A stretch of DNA of 64,000 bases, taken from Clostridiales bacterium 38-18 (GTDB lineage Bacteria > Bacillota > Clostridia > Peptostreptococcales > Acidaminobacteraceae). The notes under the pieces were generated by a model that did no database searches, was not told the origin of the DNA, and was given only the letters and a program-made list of their open reading frames with translations. Shown piece by piece: positions 19,397-27,902 of the stretch. The DNA is taken from assembly GCA_001897605.1 (NCBI GenBank), contig MKTL01000002.1:100856-164855 (forward strand), given 5' to 3'. Position 1 is the first letter of the stretch. Every line of letters begins with the position of its first letter. The position numbers and the translations under genes are program-made.

Positions 19397-20467
19397 GTGA
19401 ATCAGTCAATGAAGCTTAATCAACCAACGAAACTCAATTTACCACCAGAATCGGTGGTTTATACAGGCAAATTCAAAAATACTGAGACCCATTTTCAGGT
19501 GTATTTCTATGACGATCATGGTGCTACCCTAGAGGTCTATAGAGACAATGATATCGATACGATGTTTTCTGAGATCAAAAACCGCGAAATGAAGGCTTGG
19601 ATTAACATTATTGGACTAAACTGTATCGACACGATGCTCGCTTTGGGCGATAGGCTGTCGTTATCAATGCTTGTTCTTGAAGATATCGTCCATGTTTCGC
19701 AGAGAAGTAAGATTGAAAGACATGAATCGTTCTTGTTTACCATTGTAAAAATGATTTATCAAACAGAGGCTTCAGGTGTGATCCATGAGCATCTGTCTCT
19801 TGTACTCAAGGATAAACTGGTGATTACCTTCCAAGAGAATGAAGGCGATGTATTTGATGGAATAAGAAAGCGGCTTACTGAAGAGAGAAGCCGTATGAGA
19901 GCTAGAGGGACCGATTATTTGTACTATGCATTGCTAGACGCTATCGTGGATCATCAGCTCGAAATTTTATACGGCATTGGCAATCTGATAGACACCTACG
20001 ATCGACAGCTCATTGAAACCGAAAAGCTATCCATTAATCTACTTTTTGAACTTAGAAAACAGATTATGCTGATTCGTTCGGAGGTGGCACCATTTAAGGA
20101 AATTCTTAAAGAATTATACGACAAAGAGGATCATTTTATTAAAGATGAGACACGTGTTTTTATAAGAGATGTATCGGACCATGTCAATCATGTAAACGAT
20201 CAGGTTGGTCTCTATCAGGATATGGTTACAAATTTGTATGATATGAATATGAATTATTCAAGCAATCGATTAAATCATATTATGACGATTTTAACCGTTT
20301 TTTCAGCTATCTTTATTCCATTAAATTTTATGACTGGTTTTTTCGGAATGAATTTCAAGCATTTTCCAGGATTGGACAACCCGCTTGCCATACCAATATT
20401 TTTATTTACAGCTGCCGGAATTGCTATCATTATGGGGATATTTTTCCTGAGAAAAAAATGGTACTAA
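19397..20467 (+). CDS. corA: CorA-family Mg2+/Co2+ transporter
   Basis: 356 residues with a GTG start after TAGGGG. The large cytosolic N-terminal domain and long stalk helix (about 150-290) lead to two C-terminal membrane spans. The channel signature GMN is in GFFGMNFKHFPG, between the spans, and the protein ends with a short basic tail (FFLRKKWY), as in CorA channels. It moves Mg2+ (or Co2+) inward along its gradient. It lies 8 bases after dapF and 13 before the NRDE gene in the same run. Confidence 0.92.
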   Translation: MNQSMKLNQPTKLNLPPESVVYTGKFKNTETHFQVYFYDDHGATLEVYRDNDIDTMFSEIKNREMKAWINIIGLNCIDTMLALGDRLSLSMLVLEDIVHVSQRSKIERHESFLFTIVKMIYQTEASGVIHEHLSLVLKDKLVITFQENEGDVFDGIRKRLTEERSRMRARGTDYLYYALLDAIVDHQLEILYGIGNLIDTYDRQLIETEKLSINLLFELRKQIMLIRSEVAPFKEILKELYDKEDHFIKDETRVFIRDVSDHVNHVNDQVGLYQDMVTNLYDMNMNYSSNRLNHIMTILTVFSAIFIPLNFMTGFFGMNFKHFPGLDNPLAIPIFLFTAAGIAIIMGIFFLRKKWY

Positions 20468-20480
20468 GAAAAGAGGTCTT

Positions 20481-21236
20481 ATGTGTACACTTGCAATTGC
20501 ATATAAAGTAGTTAAGGACTATCCCTTAATATTTTTGGGCAATCGAGATGAATTTTATAAAAGACCAAGTCAAAATGCCACCTTGAAAAAGGGTGTAATC
20601 TGTGGAACAGATTTAGAAAAAGGTGGTACTTGGACGGGTATCAATGAGAGAGGCGCTTTTGCCTTCATTACGAATTATAGAGATTTTACAAAGCATGTGG
20701 ACCAGCCACTATCGAGAGGTGAGCTGACACGTACTTTTTTGCATTCGAATAGCTTACCGATTACCTATTTAAATTCGCTTTCAGAAAAGCCACATCTTTA
20801 TGATCCATATAACCTTATCGTGGGCGATATGAATCAGTTAGGGTTTTATTCTAATATTGAGAAAAAAGTTCGTATACTCGAGCCAGGTGTCTATGGATTA
20901 AGCAACGGTTTATTGAATTCGAATTGGCCAAAGGTTGACGCCATACGATTCGGGCTAAGCAGCTTGATTGAATCAGGGCGTGTGCTTGAAATAAACGCTT
21001 ATTTTGATATTTTAGAGGATGCGCACAAGTATGATAAAGGCCTGCCAGATACGGGTATCAAGGCAGAGCTTGAACATGATTTGTCCGCTTTATTCATTGC
21101 ACTTGATGGCTATGGCACACGCTTTGAAACGGTGATCATCGTCGATCATTCAGGACAGGTTCAGTATTACGAAAAGTCAAGAGATGAAGAGGGTAAGTGG
21201 CATTTACAGAGCTTGAATTTACAAATCCTTAAGTAA
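20481..21236 (+). CDS. NRDE-family (TANGO2-like) protein
   Basis: 251 residues. It begins MCTLAIAY and has FLGNRDEFYKRPS, the NRDE motif that names the family, then GGTWTGINERGAFAFITNYRD. The Cys after the initiator Met suggests an N-terminal nucleophile fold. The biochemical role in bacteria is not established; the eukaryotic relative TANGO2 has been linked to haem and lipid handling. It belongs to the corA/nhaC run. Confidence 0.88.
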   Translation: MCTLAIAYKVVKDYPLIFLGNRDEFYKRPSQNATLKKGVICGTDLEKGGTWTGINERGAFAFITNYRDFTKHVDQPLSRGELTRTFLHSNSLPITYLNSLSEKPHLYDPYNLIVGDMNQLGFYSNIEKKVRILEPGVYGLSNGLLNSNWPKVDAIRFGLSSLIESGRVLEINAYFDILEDAHKYDKGLPDTGIKAELEHDLSALFIALDGYGTRFETVIIVDHSGQVQYYEKSRDEEGKWHLQSLNLQILK

Positions 21237-21246
21237 GAGGTGTTAT

Positions 21247-22617
21247 ATGGTAATTAAGCTCCCATTGAAATGGGGACTATTGATTGGCTTGTTATTTGTT
21301 ACAAGCATTTTTACTTGTTTAGGCATAGGCGTATCTCTTGTTTGGGGTCTTGGTTTAACGTTAATGATAGCTACCCTTATTATAAAGCTAAATGGGGTAA
21401 CCGTCAGACAGACCCTACATTGGCTAGGAGAAGGTATTTTAAGTATAAAGGATATCTATATTATCGTTTTTTTAATTGGCGTTAATGTCGCCATGTGGAT
21501 CGCATCTGGTATTGTTCCCACACTTATCTATTTCGGTTTTGGAATTGTGCATAGAGTCTATTTTCTATTATTTGCTTTTTTAATGAGTGCCTTGGTGGCA
21601 TTTTTTTTAGGTACTGGATTAGGAACGGTTTCTACAATAGGTATTGCTCTTTATACTTTAGGTAATGCTTCTGGCATACCAAGCGGGGTGCTGGTTGGAA
21701 CCTTAGTTTCTGGCGCCTATGTTGCAGATCGCCTTTCACCGATATCAGCGCTTTCTAATTTTACGCTTGAAACGGTAGGCGTTCGTTTCAAGCCTTACTT
21801 TAAGCAAACCATGCTCGTCATGGTGCCGGCGTTTATTTTGTCTGTATTGGGTTACTTTTTATTAAGCTTAAAATATCCTGCACATATTAATTTGGATGAA
21901 ATTGCAGCCTATAAAGGGCTAATTAAAACGTATATCAAGGTCAGTCCAGTATTATTTTTACTTCCTATATACGTTTTGATAACGAGCTTTATGGGGATTA
22001 AATCAAAAAAAGTACTTGGCTCAGGTATACTGATTGCCATGCTGATAGCAATATTATTTCAGGGCTACTCGTTTAGTCAGCTTTTAAGCTTTTCATGGCT
22101 AGGATTCCAATCAGGGAATTCAAATGCCTTTATGAAATCCCTTGAGATTGGTGGTGCAAAGGCGATGATTGAAGTGGTTTTAATCATAATGGCAGGCATC
22201 TCCATGAGCACTTTATTTGAAAAGTGTGGCTGGATTCATCCTATTATTGAACTTGTTAAGGTGAAAAGTCGTACAAAAAGCCAGCTCGTATTGAATACGG
22301 GTATTTTGTCCACGCTTTTAAATGCGCTTACCTGCGATCAAACCGTAGGTATTCTAGTACCTGGAAAGTACATGAAAAACACTTATACTGATCGCGGGCT
22401 TACCGAGATAAATTTGGCTCAAAACATTGCGAACACTGGGACGGCACTTGCGCCTATGATGCCTTGGAACGTCAACGCGATTATTATACTTGCAATTACT
22501 GGCGTCAATGCAACGCTTTATGCGCCATACACTCTGTTAAATTGGCTTTCCTTTCCGTTTGCAATAATTGTGACCACATGGCTACAAAAACATCCAAAGC
22601 TGAGCGACTTGACATAG
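21247..22617 (+). CDS. nhaC: NhaC-family Na+/H+ antiporter
   Basis: 456 residues with about eleven to twelve hydrophobic spans. It has the NhaC/ion transporter features: GTGLGTVSTIGIALY, GAYVADRLSPISALSNFTLE (a conserved charged re-entrant region), a mid-protein LEIGGAKAMIEVVLIIMAG and the C-terminal CDQTVGILVPGKYMK and NTGTALAPMMPWN motifs. It should exchange Na+ for H+, or Na+-linked organic anions in some members. It is 10 bases after the NRDE gene, and the promoter of the next gene overlaps its stop codon. Confidence 0.85.
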   Translation: MVIKLPLKWGLLIGLLFVTSIFTCLGIGVSLVWGLGLTLMIATLIIKLNGVTVRQTLHWLGEGILSIKDIYIIVFLIGVNVAMWIASGIVPTLIYFGFGIVHRVYFLLFAFLMSALVAFFLGTGLGTVSTIGIALYTLGNASGIPSGVLVGTLVSGAYVADRLSPISALSNFTLETVGVRFKPYFKQTMLVMVPAFILSVLGYFLLSLKYPAHINLDEIAAYKGLIKTYIKVSPVLFLLPIYVLITSFMGIKSKKVLGSGILIAMLIAILFQGYSFSQLLSFSWLGFQSGNSNAFMKSLEIGGAKAMIEVVLIIMAGISMSTLFEKCGWIHPIIELVKVKSRTKSQLVLNTGILSTLLNALTCDQTVGILVPGKYMKNTYTDRGLTEINLAQNIANTGTALAPMMPWNVNAIIILAITGVNATLYAPYTLLNWLSFPFAIIVTTWLQKHPKLSDLT

Positions 22618-22637
22618 GGTCGGTTAAAGTTTATACT
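22609..22637 (+). promoter_or_regulatory. marR (fabT-like) promoter
   Basis: TTGACA (22609-22614), 17-base spacer, TATACT (22632-22637). The -35 box lies inside the end of nhaC. Confidence 0.72.
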
Positions 22638-22647
22638 AATAATATAC

Positions 22648-22660
22648 TTTGACAATCAAA
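22648..22660. promoter_or_regulatory. FabT-like operator at the marR start site
   Basis: Inverted repeat TTTGA-CAA-TCAAA placed at the predicted transcription start. It is close to the FabT box core (TTTGATnATCAAA) known from streptococci and lactobacilli. A better copy lies downstream of the gene, before degV. Confidence 0.62.
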
Positions 22661-22675
22661 CTAATTGGAGTTGAT

Positions 22676-23122
22676 ATGGATTCAAGACGAGAGGTGCTTA
22701 ATCACCTGTTAGTAGAACTATTTAATCAGATATTAAGCATAGAAGAGAAAGCATTAAAAATAGGTGATTTTAGTGACTTGACATTAAATGAGCTTCACGT
22801 TATCGATGCAACTGGATACGATCAAACCAGCCCAATGACGCATATAGCGACTAAGCTTGGCGTTACAGTTGGCACCCTGACTATAGCCATGAACAATTTA
22901 GTAAAAAAGGGTTATATCAACAGGGTAAGGAGCGATGAAGATCGAAGGGTCGTATTGATCACTCTAACAGACAAGGGGAGACTTGCCTATCGACATCACA
23001 GTCAGTTCCATGAAGACATGATTAACTTTACGATAGACGCACTTGATGAATCCGAGGGAGATGTGTTAATAAAGTCTTTAACTAAAATAATCAATTATTT
23101 CGATCAAAAATACCTTGGCTAG
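22676..23122 (+). CDS. MarR-family regulator, FabT-like
   Basis: 148 residues. A winged helix-turn-helix is evident: ELHVIDATGYDQTSPMTHIA, GVTVGTLTIAMNNLVKKGYI and the wing RSDEDRRVVLITLTDKG. Start chosen at ATG 22676, 4 bases after TTGGAG; an in-frame TTG at 22649 would lie within the operator. The N-terminus (REVLNHLLVELFNQI) and palindromic TTTGA..TCAAA sites resemble FabT, the acyl-ACP-dependent repressor of fatty acid synthesis. No fab genes are in the window, so the assignment rests on sites and context. Its own promoter overlaps such a site, pointing to autoregulation. Confidence 0.8.
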   Translation: MDSRREVLNHLLVELFNQILSIEEKALKIGDFSDLTLNELHVIDATGYDQTSPMTHIATKLGVTVGTLTIAMNNLVKKGYINRVRSDEDRRVVLITLTDKGRLAYRHHSQFHEDMINFTIDALDESEGDVLIKSLTKIINYFDQKYLG

Positions 23123-23137
23123 CAAGGTATTTCTTTA
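23110..23137 (+). terminator. Weak terminator after marR
   Basis: ATACCTTG paired with CAAGGTAT around GGCTAG bases, followed by TTCTTT. Overlaps the end of the coding sequence by a few bases. Confidence 0.55.
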
Positions 23138-23147
23138 GTGCAATTTA

Positions 23148-23160
23148 TTTGATAATCAAA
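23148..23160. promoter_or_regulatory. FabT-like box upstream of degV
   Basis: Perfect palindrome TTTGAT-A-ATCAAA with A/T flanks, the core of the FabT consensus. It lies about 30 bases upstream of the predicted degV -35 box and 132 bases before the degV start. Confidence 0.62.
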
Positions 23161-23188
23161 ATAATAGAAATTCAAAATAACAAAGCTT

Positions 23189-23217
23189 TTTAGACTTGTA
23201 TTAATCTACAGTAGAAT
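23189..23217 (+). promoter_or_regulatory. Possible degV promoter
   Basis: TTTAGA (23189-23194), 17-base spacer, TAGAAT (23212-23217). Each box matches the consensus at four or five positions. Confidence 0.45.
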
Positions 23218-23279
23218 GTATGGCAAAGGCCTGTATGAAACAAAAATTTGACAAAGCAAATAGAGAGAGAGGGTATATT

Positions 23280-24125
23280 ATGAAAATTACTTTAATTACC
23301 GATAGTACATGTGATATTGCACCAGAGGTGCTTAAGGAAAAGGGCATATTATTTGCCCCCCTAAAGGTACTCTTTAAGGATCAAGAGTTTATTGATAAAA
23401 TTGATTTGACCAATGAGGCATTCTATAAGATGATGAAGGAAGCAAAGGAATTGCCTACAACCTCACAAGTAAACCCAGGTGAATTTTATGAGCTGTTCTC
23501 AACTGAGCTTGCAAAGGGGAATGATGTCATTGGTGTTTTTTTATCTTCTGAATTAAGCGGGACTTACAATTCTGCAGTTGTGGCAAAGGAAATGCTAGGT
23601 AGCGAGAGAATTCATTTAATCGACAGTAGAACCGTAAGCTTTGCATTGGGATTAATCGTTATTCAGCTTCAGGAAGCTATTGCATCGGGTGCCGATGTCG
23701 CTCAGGTGTTAGAAATAGCTAATCAATTAACCAAGCGTTCTCAGCTATATGGAATGCTAGATACCCTTGAAAACCTAAAAAAGGGTGGGAGACTTTCCTC
23801 TGGAACTGCGATGATAGGAAAAATGTTAAACTTAAAACCGATTATTGAAGTTAAAGAGGGCATCGTTAATATGGCTGAAAAAGCACGTGGCTCAAGAAAG
23901 GGATTATCCTGGATGCTAGAGCAGGTTAGGGGTCAATATCCTGAGGGCAAAATATCAGAAATAGCGATTGCACACGCCAATAACCTTGAAAAGCTGCAGG
24001 ACATCAAGCAATTAATATTAGAGAATTTTGAAGTTAATAAAATTTATGAATTTGAAATTGGAACAGTTGTTGGTACGCACGCAGGTGAAGGTGCCATCGG
24101 GATTACCTATTTTAAACAGAATTAA
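23280..24125 (+). CDS. DegV-family fatty-acid-binding protein (FakB-like)
   Basis: 281 residues. It begins ITLITDSTCDIAPE, the DegV signature loop, and has SQVNPGEFYELF, FLSSELSGTYNSA, DSRTVSFALG and KKGGRLSSGTAMIG, all in positions that line the fatty-acid pocket. DegV/FakB proteins carry a fatty acid to the kinase FakA. Start 23280 has AGAGAGG upstream; an in-frame ATG at 23220 lacks one. The FabT-like palindrome upstream agrees with a lipid-related role. No fakA/DAK2 gene is nearby. Confidence 0.88.
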   Translation: MKITLITDSTCDIAPEVLKEKGILFAPLKVLFKDQEFIDKIDLTNEAFYKMMKEAKELPTTSQVNPGEFYELFSTELAKGNDVIGVFLSSELSGTYNSAVVAKEMLGSERIHLIDSRTVSFALGLIVIQLQEAIASGADVAQVLEIANQLTKRSQLYGMLDTLENLKKGGRLSSGTAMIGKMLNLKPIIEVKEGIVNMAEKARGSRKGLSWMLEQVRGQYPEGKISEIAIAHANNLEKLQDIKQLILENFEVNKIYEFEIGTVVGTHAGEGAIGITYFKQN

Positions 24126-24156
24126 TTTAAACAAATAGAATTTATTTAGACAAATG

Positions 24157-24205
24157 CAAAATCCTGACGAAAGTATCTTAACGATCTTTTGGTCAGGATT
24201 TTATT
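24157..24205 (+). terminator. degV terminator
   Basis: AAATCCTGAC ... GTCAGGATTT with a 23-base partly structured loop, then a TTATTGTTATT tail. It also separates degV from the convergent mrpD-like gene. Confidence 0.7.
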
Positions 24206-24206
24206 G

Positions 24207-25796
24207 TTATTGGTTAAGATAGACGAGGGAAAAAATGAAAAAAGTAACAATTGCAAGGTTGATGCTATTAAAAGAGAGCTCAAGCCTTCTTATATATTTT
24301 AAAAGGAAGTTGTCTTTAATAATATAGACATAAACCAGATAACAGCCGAGATAATTAATCAAATAAGCGGGTAGCTTAGTCAATTGATCAACGAAGGAGT
24401 AGTCTAGCTGTACGTGAAATATATGATCCAATACGAGTGGACCGAAAGTACCAAGACCGATACAAAATGCTGCAAGCAGCCACATGCCAGTAAATTCACT
24501 TTTCCGAACACTAAAGAAATCAACGGAATGCTCCAATGGCTTGATGATCACATAAAAGAATTTGATGAAGGATATCATCGTTCCCCAATTAATAAGCATT
24601 AACAATCCCTTTTGCAATGGATCGTCTAAGCGGTAGCCAATCAGGTATTTTGAGAAGCCACCACTGAAAAATGGCGCTCCAGTGATACTAAAAACAGCGA
24701 TTACAAGTAGGATTGAGAGGGGCTTTGAAAGCTGCCAAAGCCCTTTCATATCCGTAATTTTACGAGTACCATACCGATAAATCAAAACGCCTGCTATTAT
24801 GAACAATAGCGATTTGAAGATACCGTGACTGAGAACGTGATATAAAGCGCCAAAATGATGAATTTCCATTGAACCGCCAATTCCGATTAGAATTAATCCT
24901 ATTTGTGAAACCGTATGATAAGCTAGGATAAGCTTTATGTCTGAATGCGATATAGCAAAGATAAACCCTGCTATAGCAGTTAAATATCCAATCGCTAAAA
25001 CAAGGGGCTGGATATCAATCATAGGCATATACATCCATTGAATTCTTATCAGCAAATAGATACCTATTTTGACGAAAACACCAGACAACACAGCTGAAAC
25101 GATAGACGGCGCACTTGCTGTTCCATGTGCCTTTGGTAACCAACTGAATAGTGGTAGAACAGCTGCTTTGATACTGACACCAGTAAATAATAGGGCGAAG
25201 GAAAGGTTTAAACGTTTTGTATCCTCAATGTTTTGAATGGCACTGCGAAGAGAACCAAAGTCTAAGACGCCTGTGGTCTTATATAAGACTGCGATACCAA
25301 ATAAAAAAAACGCCATTGCAATCATATTAATGGTTAAATAAATCATACCATCGTACATGGATTGCTTGTCCTTTTTATACATAATTAATATAGATACCGT
25401 GATGGTGGCTACCTCAATAAGCACATAGGCATTGAACAAGTCATATGAAAGAAAGACCCCATTGATTAAGCCTTGTAGGCTCATAAAAAGAAATAGAAAA
25501 AGCTTGTTCATGTATTTTTTTTGATTGCTAAATAAGGTAAGAGAAAAAAACAGTACACTGCTTAAAAATAGGAACAGATTTGAAGTCGCATCTACTTTTA
25601 AGATCATTCCAGTTGGCAAAGGCGTTCCCACTAAAGGAAACAATTGATTGGGAATCGAAAAAAAATAGATGGCAATCACAATAAAGCTAAACTGAAATAA
25701 GAGCCCCATATATTTGAAAAAGGGACGATTAAATATATATTGAGTCAAACCGACTGTGATTGGCGCAAGTACAAGATAATATAGAAGTAGTGTCAA
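24207..25796 (-). CDS. mrpD: Mrp/Mbh antiporter large subunit (MrpD/MbhH-like)
   Basis: 529 residues, about fourteen membrane spans, of the NADH-quinone oxidoreductase ND2/4/5 (proton_antipo_M) family. Motifs include NAYVLIEVATITVSILIMY (Glu of helix 5), LPLFSWLPKAHGTAS with the conserved Lys region, and HSDIKLILAYHTVSQIG. It is the only large antiporter-type subunit in the operon and the last gene of it. It overlaps mrpC by 4 bases (ATGA). Expected to form the ion channel of a multi-subunit Na+/H+ antiporter. Confidence 0.88.
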   Translation of the reverse strand: MTLLLYYLVLAPITVGLTQYIFNRPFFKYMGLLFQFSFIVIAIYFFSIPNQLFPLVGTPLPTGMILKVDATSNLFLFLSSVLFFSLTLFSNQKKYMNKLFLFLFMSLQGLINGVFLSYDLFNAYVLIEVATITVSILIMYKKDKQSMYDGMIYLTINMIAMAFFLFGIAVLYKTTGVLDFGSLRSAIQNIEDTKRLNLSFALLFTGVSIKAAVLPLFSWLPKAHGTASAPSIVSAVLSGVFVKIGIYLLIRIQWMYMPMIDIQPLVLAIGYLTAIAGFIFAISHSDIKLILAYHTVSQIGLILIGIGGSMEIHHFGALYHVLSHGIFKSLLFIIAGVLIYRYGTRKITDMKGLWQLSKPLSILLVIAVFSITGAPFFSGGFSKYLIGYRLDDPLQKGLLMLINWGTMISFIKFFYVIIKPLEHSVDFFSVRKSEFTGMWLLAAFCIGLGTFGPLVLDHIFHVQLDYSFVDQLTKLPAYLINYLGCYLVYVYIIKDNFLLKYIRRLELSFNSINLAIVTFFIFSLVYLNQ

Positions 25797-26152
25797 TCGA
25801 TTTCACTCCTTTTCTTTTTGACTTTGTTCCAGTTGGTTGTTCCGTATTTGTGAAACATAGAAACAAACATAGTGAGGCAGACAGCAGTCACTGATACGCC
25901 TATTACTACTGCGGTTATCGTCAATGCTTGAGGGAGTGGGTCAGCAACTCGCTCAAGGCTAGCAAGGTTTTTCCCAATGGGAGGAACAGCCGTTGACTCA
26001 TAGTTAGACGACAGAAAATAAAGCACGATTGCTGCTTGCATGATGCTCATGCTGATTATGGTTTTAAGGATGTTTCGTCGAGCGCATAGGCCGTAGACAC
26101 CTATAAAAAAAAGACAGATACTAACGGTTTCGCCATTGATTAGATCTTTCAT
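25793..26152 (-). CDS. mrpC: Mrp/Mbh antiporter subunit C (MnhC/MbhG, NuoK-like)
   Basis: 119 residues with three membrane spans and the NuoK-like pattern: VSICLFFIGVYGLCARRN, then a helix ending at a Pro-rich loop and the conserved DPLPQALTITAVVIGVSVTA. I chose the start at 26152 since AGAGG lies just upstream; an in-frame ATG at 26167 precedes the ribosome site. It follows mrpB with no significant gap and overlaps mrpD by 4 bases. Confidence 0.87.
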   Translation of the reverse strand: MKDLINGETVSICLFFIGVYGLCARRNILKTIISMSIMQAAIVLYFLSSNYESTAVPPIGKNLASLERVADPLPQALTITAVVIGVSVTAVCLTMFVSMFHKYGTTNWNKVKKKRSEID

Positions 26153-26167
26153 AAAACCTCTTTTCAT

Positions 26168-26557
26168 TTATTCTCTAGATTCATAGAAGGCAAAACGATA
26201 AAAAATGATGGTCATTCCACACGCAACCTTTAGTCCAATCAATAGATTTGCAAGAATTAAATAATAGGGAATTACTTGGATGAAGGTTTGGTATACATTG
26301 AGTGTTATAAACAATGTGACAAGTATTAAAAGCGCAAGTAATGCTGTTTTTTCTAAGGTTTGCACCCTCGCGAGGTCTAAAAACATTATGGGCTGACTTA
26401 GATATTTTGCAATGAATATTGCGCTGAGAACAGCACCACCTTGAAAGCCACCGCCAGGTGAAACATGACCATTGGCGATCATATATAAACCAAATAATAT
26501 GATAAATGGATAAATGATGCCCATAGAGCGATTGAGTAGCTGTGAATGATCATTCAT
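26168..26557 (-). CDS. mrpB: Mrp/Mbh antiporter subunit B (MnhB/MbhF)
   Basis: 129 residues, four hydrophobic spans, with the MnhB motif GHVSPGGGFQGGAVLSA between spans one and two. The start ATG 26557 follows GGAG by 9 bases and overlaps the preceding gene by 8 bases; the longer in-frame reading from 26647 would run through the preceding gene and is rejected. Confidence 0.87.
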   Translation of the reverse strand: MNDHSQLLNRSMGIIYPFIILFGLYMIANGHVSPGGGFQGGAVLSAIFIAKYLSQPIMFLDLARVQTLEKTALLALLILVTLFITLNVYQTFIQVIPYYLILANLLIGLKVACGMTIIFYRFAFYESRE

Positions 26558-26825
26558 CGTATCGATCTCCTTCGTGTTCGTGTACTGACATGTAAATAAC
26601 AGCAATAATGCTAAAAAGAAGCATAAGTGCTTCAAATAATGTGTCATAGTAGCGATAGAACAAATAGATTGCGGTTACAGCATTTGGTGCACCGGTTTCG
26701 GTATAGGCATTTTTTATGACATATTCTGAAATAGGCTTGGTAACCGAGAGCGGAATCAAATTATTTTGATAGATGACCACCAACGCAATAAAGAAAATAA
26801 ACAACCCAATATAGCTTCTTCTCAT
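26550..26825 (-). CDS. Small antiporter subunit, MbhE-like (C-terminal MrpA segment)
   Basis: 91 residues: an N-terminal span (about 5-22), a short linker and a second span (about 65-83) with FYRYYDTLFEALMLLFSIIAVI. That last motif matches the MbhE / MrpA C-terminal domain (TLGEVLVLVIA-like in relatives). In Bacillus Mrp this part is fused to the end of MrpA; here, as in Mbh-type complexes, it is a separate gene. Overlaps its neighbours by 4 and 8 bases. Confidence 0.75.
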   Translation of the reverse strand: MRRSYIGLFIFFIALVVIYQNNLIPLSVTKPISEYVIKNAYTETGAPNAVTAIYLFYRYYDTLFEALMLLFSIIAVIYMSVHEHEGDRYDE

Positions 26826-27364
26826 AGGATGTCCTCCTCGACCTTCAAAAACTCATAATGGTAGCGGGGATGCGCCTCAATTTCAAGAAATTGTTTTAAG
26901 GAATCGAATTTATAGTTTTCCGGATGAGCATATATCGTAATCACATCGTTTTTTTCTACTAAAATTAAGGCATATTGATGTTGAGCGATAATATGCTCTA
27001 AGGGTTCAGTTGAATAGATTATTTGAGCCTCGAGCTCCTGTTTTGTACAAAATTTTTCAAGTGTCTTAATGAGCTGCTGCTTGTGGATGGATAACTGACC
27101 ATTTTCCTCTAACTCGTCTGCTTGTAAAGCGTAGTAGATGGTATAAATTTTATATTTTTGTAGTGCAACGATAAACAGAATTGTAGAGAGTGTGCTTCCA
27201 ATAATTGCCTCAGCTAAAGCTACATCCGGTGCGCCATACATCAAATAGACAAAGGAAATGGCCATGGAAAAAAGTCCTAAATATAGAACGGCTTGTCGTA
27301 AATAGCGTGTCTGAATCGCTGTGATAGAGGTGATTACTATTAAAATTAATGCAATTTCAAGCAT
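26822..27364 (-). CDS. DUF4040/MbhD-like antiporter subunit with extra C-terminal domain
   Basis: 180 residues. The first 75 residues form three membrane helices with APDVALAEAIIGSTLSTILF, the DUF4040/MbhD motif also found near the end of MrpA. The remaining 100 residues are soluble and look like a small alpha/beta domain (FEDLxx-like: LVEKNDVITIYAHPENYKFD). That extension is longer than in most MbhD proteins I know; its role is not clear. Confidence 0.75.
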   Translation of the reverse strand: MLEIALILIVITSITAIQTRYLRQAVLYLGLFSMAISFVYLMYGAPDVALAEAIIGSTLSTILFIVALQKYKIYTIYYALQADELEENGQLSIHKQQLIKTLEKFCTKQELEAQIIYSTEPLEHIIAQHQYALILVEKNDVITIYAHPENYKFDSLKQFLEIEAHPRYHYEFLKVEEDIL

Positions 27365-27366
27365 GC

Positions 27367-27651
27367 TTACTCCTTCCCAGATTTATAACCACTAATTTTT
27401 GCTGACCGAACGACGGAATGTGTAACGAGGGGATTTATTAAAAGTGAAATAGAGAGAATTAACAATACCTTTAACGAAAAGGCGTTTAGACCACTTTTGA
27501 CAATTATCCCAATAATTAAAGTAATATAGCCCACAGTGTCTACCTTAGAGGCAACAAGGGCTCGAGTATAAAAGTTCTTAAAACGATAAATACCGATGAC
27601 TCCGATAAAGACAAAGGCTAAACCAAGATAAATGATAATCGTTCCAATCAT
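27367..27651 (-). CDS. mrpG: Mrp/Mbh antiporter subunit G (MnhG/MbhC)
   Basis: 94 residues, three spans, with the MnhG pattern GVIGIYRFKNFYTRALVASKVDTVG and the C-terminal NPLVTHSVVRSA. It shares one base with mrpF and is 2 bases from the MbhD-like gene. Needed for assembly in other Mrp complexes. Confidence 0.87.
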   Translation of the reverse strand: MIGTIIIYLGLAFVFIGVIGIYRFKNFYTRALVASKVDTVGYITLIIGIIVKSGLNAFSLKVLLILSISLLINPLVTHSVVRSAKISGYKSGKE

Positions 27652-27902
27652 TAGAATCGCCCCTTTCTTTGAATATAGAGTGCTATAAATATGATGCCGA
27701 CAAAGCTCAAGAGTGCGTAAACTAGAGCCAAATCAAGAAAAAAAGTTTGATTTTGTAGAAATGCAATAACAATTATAAGCATAATTAATTTGGAGGTCAC
27801 TAGATTAAGACCAAGCATTCTATCCCAAAGTGAAGGCCCAATAAGAATTCTAAGTGCACTTAAAATAGTGAGTATAACTAGTATTGTGACGACCGCAGTC
27901 AT
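27651..27902 (-). CDS. mrpF: Mrp/Mbh antiporter subunit F (MnhF/MbhB)
   Basis: 83 residues, three spans. RILIGPSLWDRMLGLNLVTS is the MnhF motif with its conserved Asp-Arg pair, followed by DLALVYALLSFVG. It overlaps mrpE by 4 bases. Confidence 0.87.
   Translation of the reverse strand: MTAVVTILVILTILSALRILIGPSLWDRMLGLNLVTSKLIMLIIVIAFLQNQTFFLDLALVYALLSFVGIIFIALYIQRKGRF

Noticed and set aside
26558-26647. N-terminal extension of mrpB to 26647.
   Set aside because: It would overlap the preceding subunit by about 97 bases and has no ribosome site; ATG 26557 has GGAG and fits the family.
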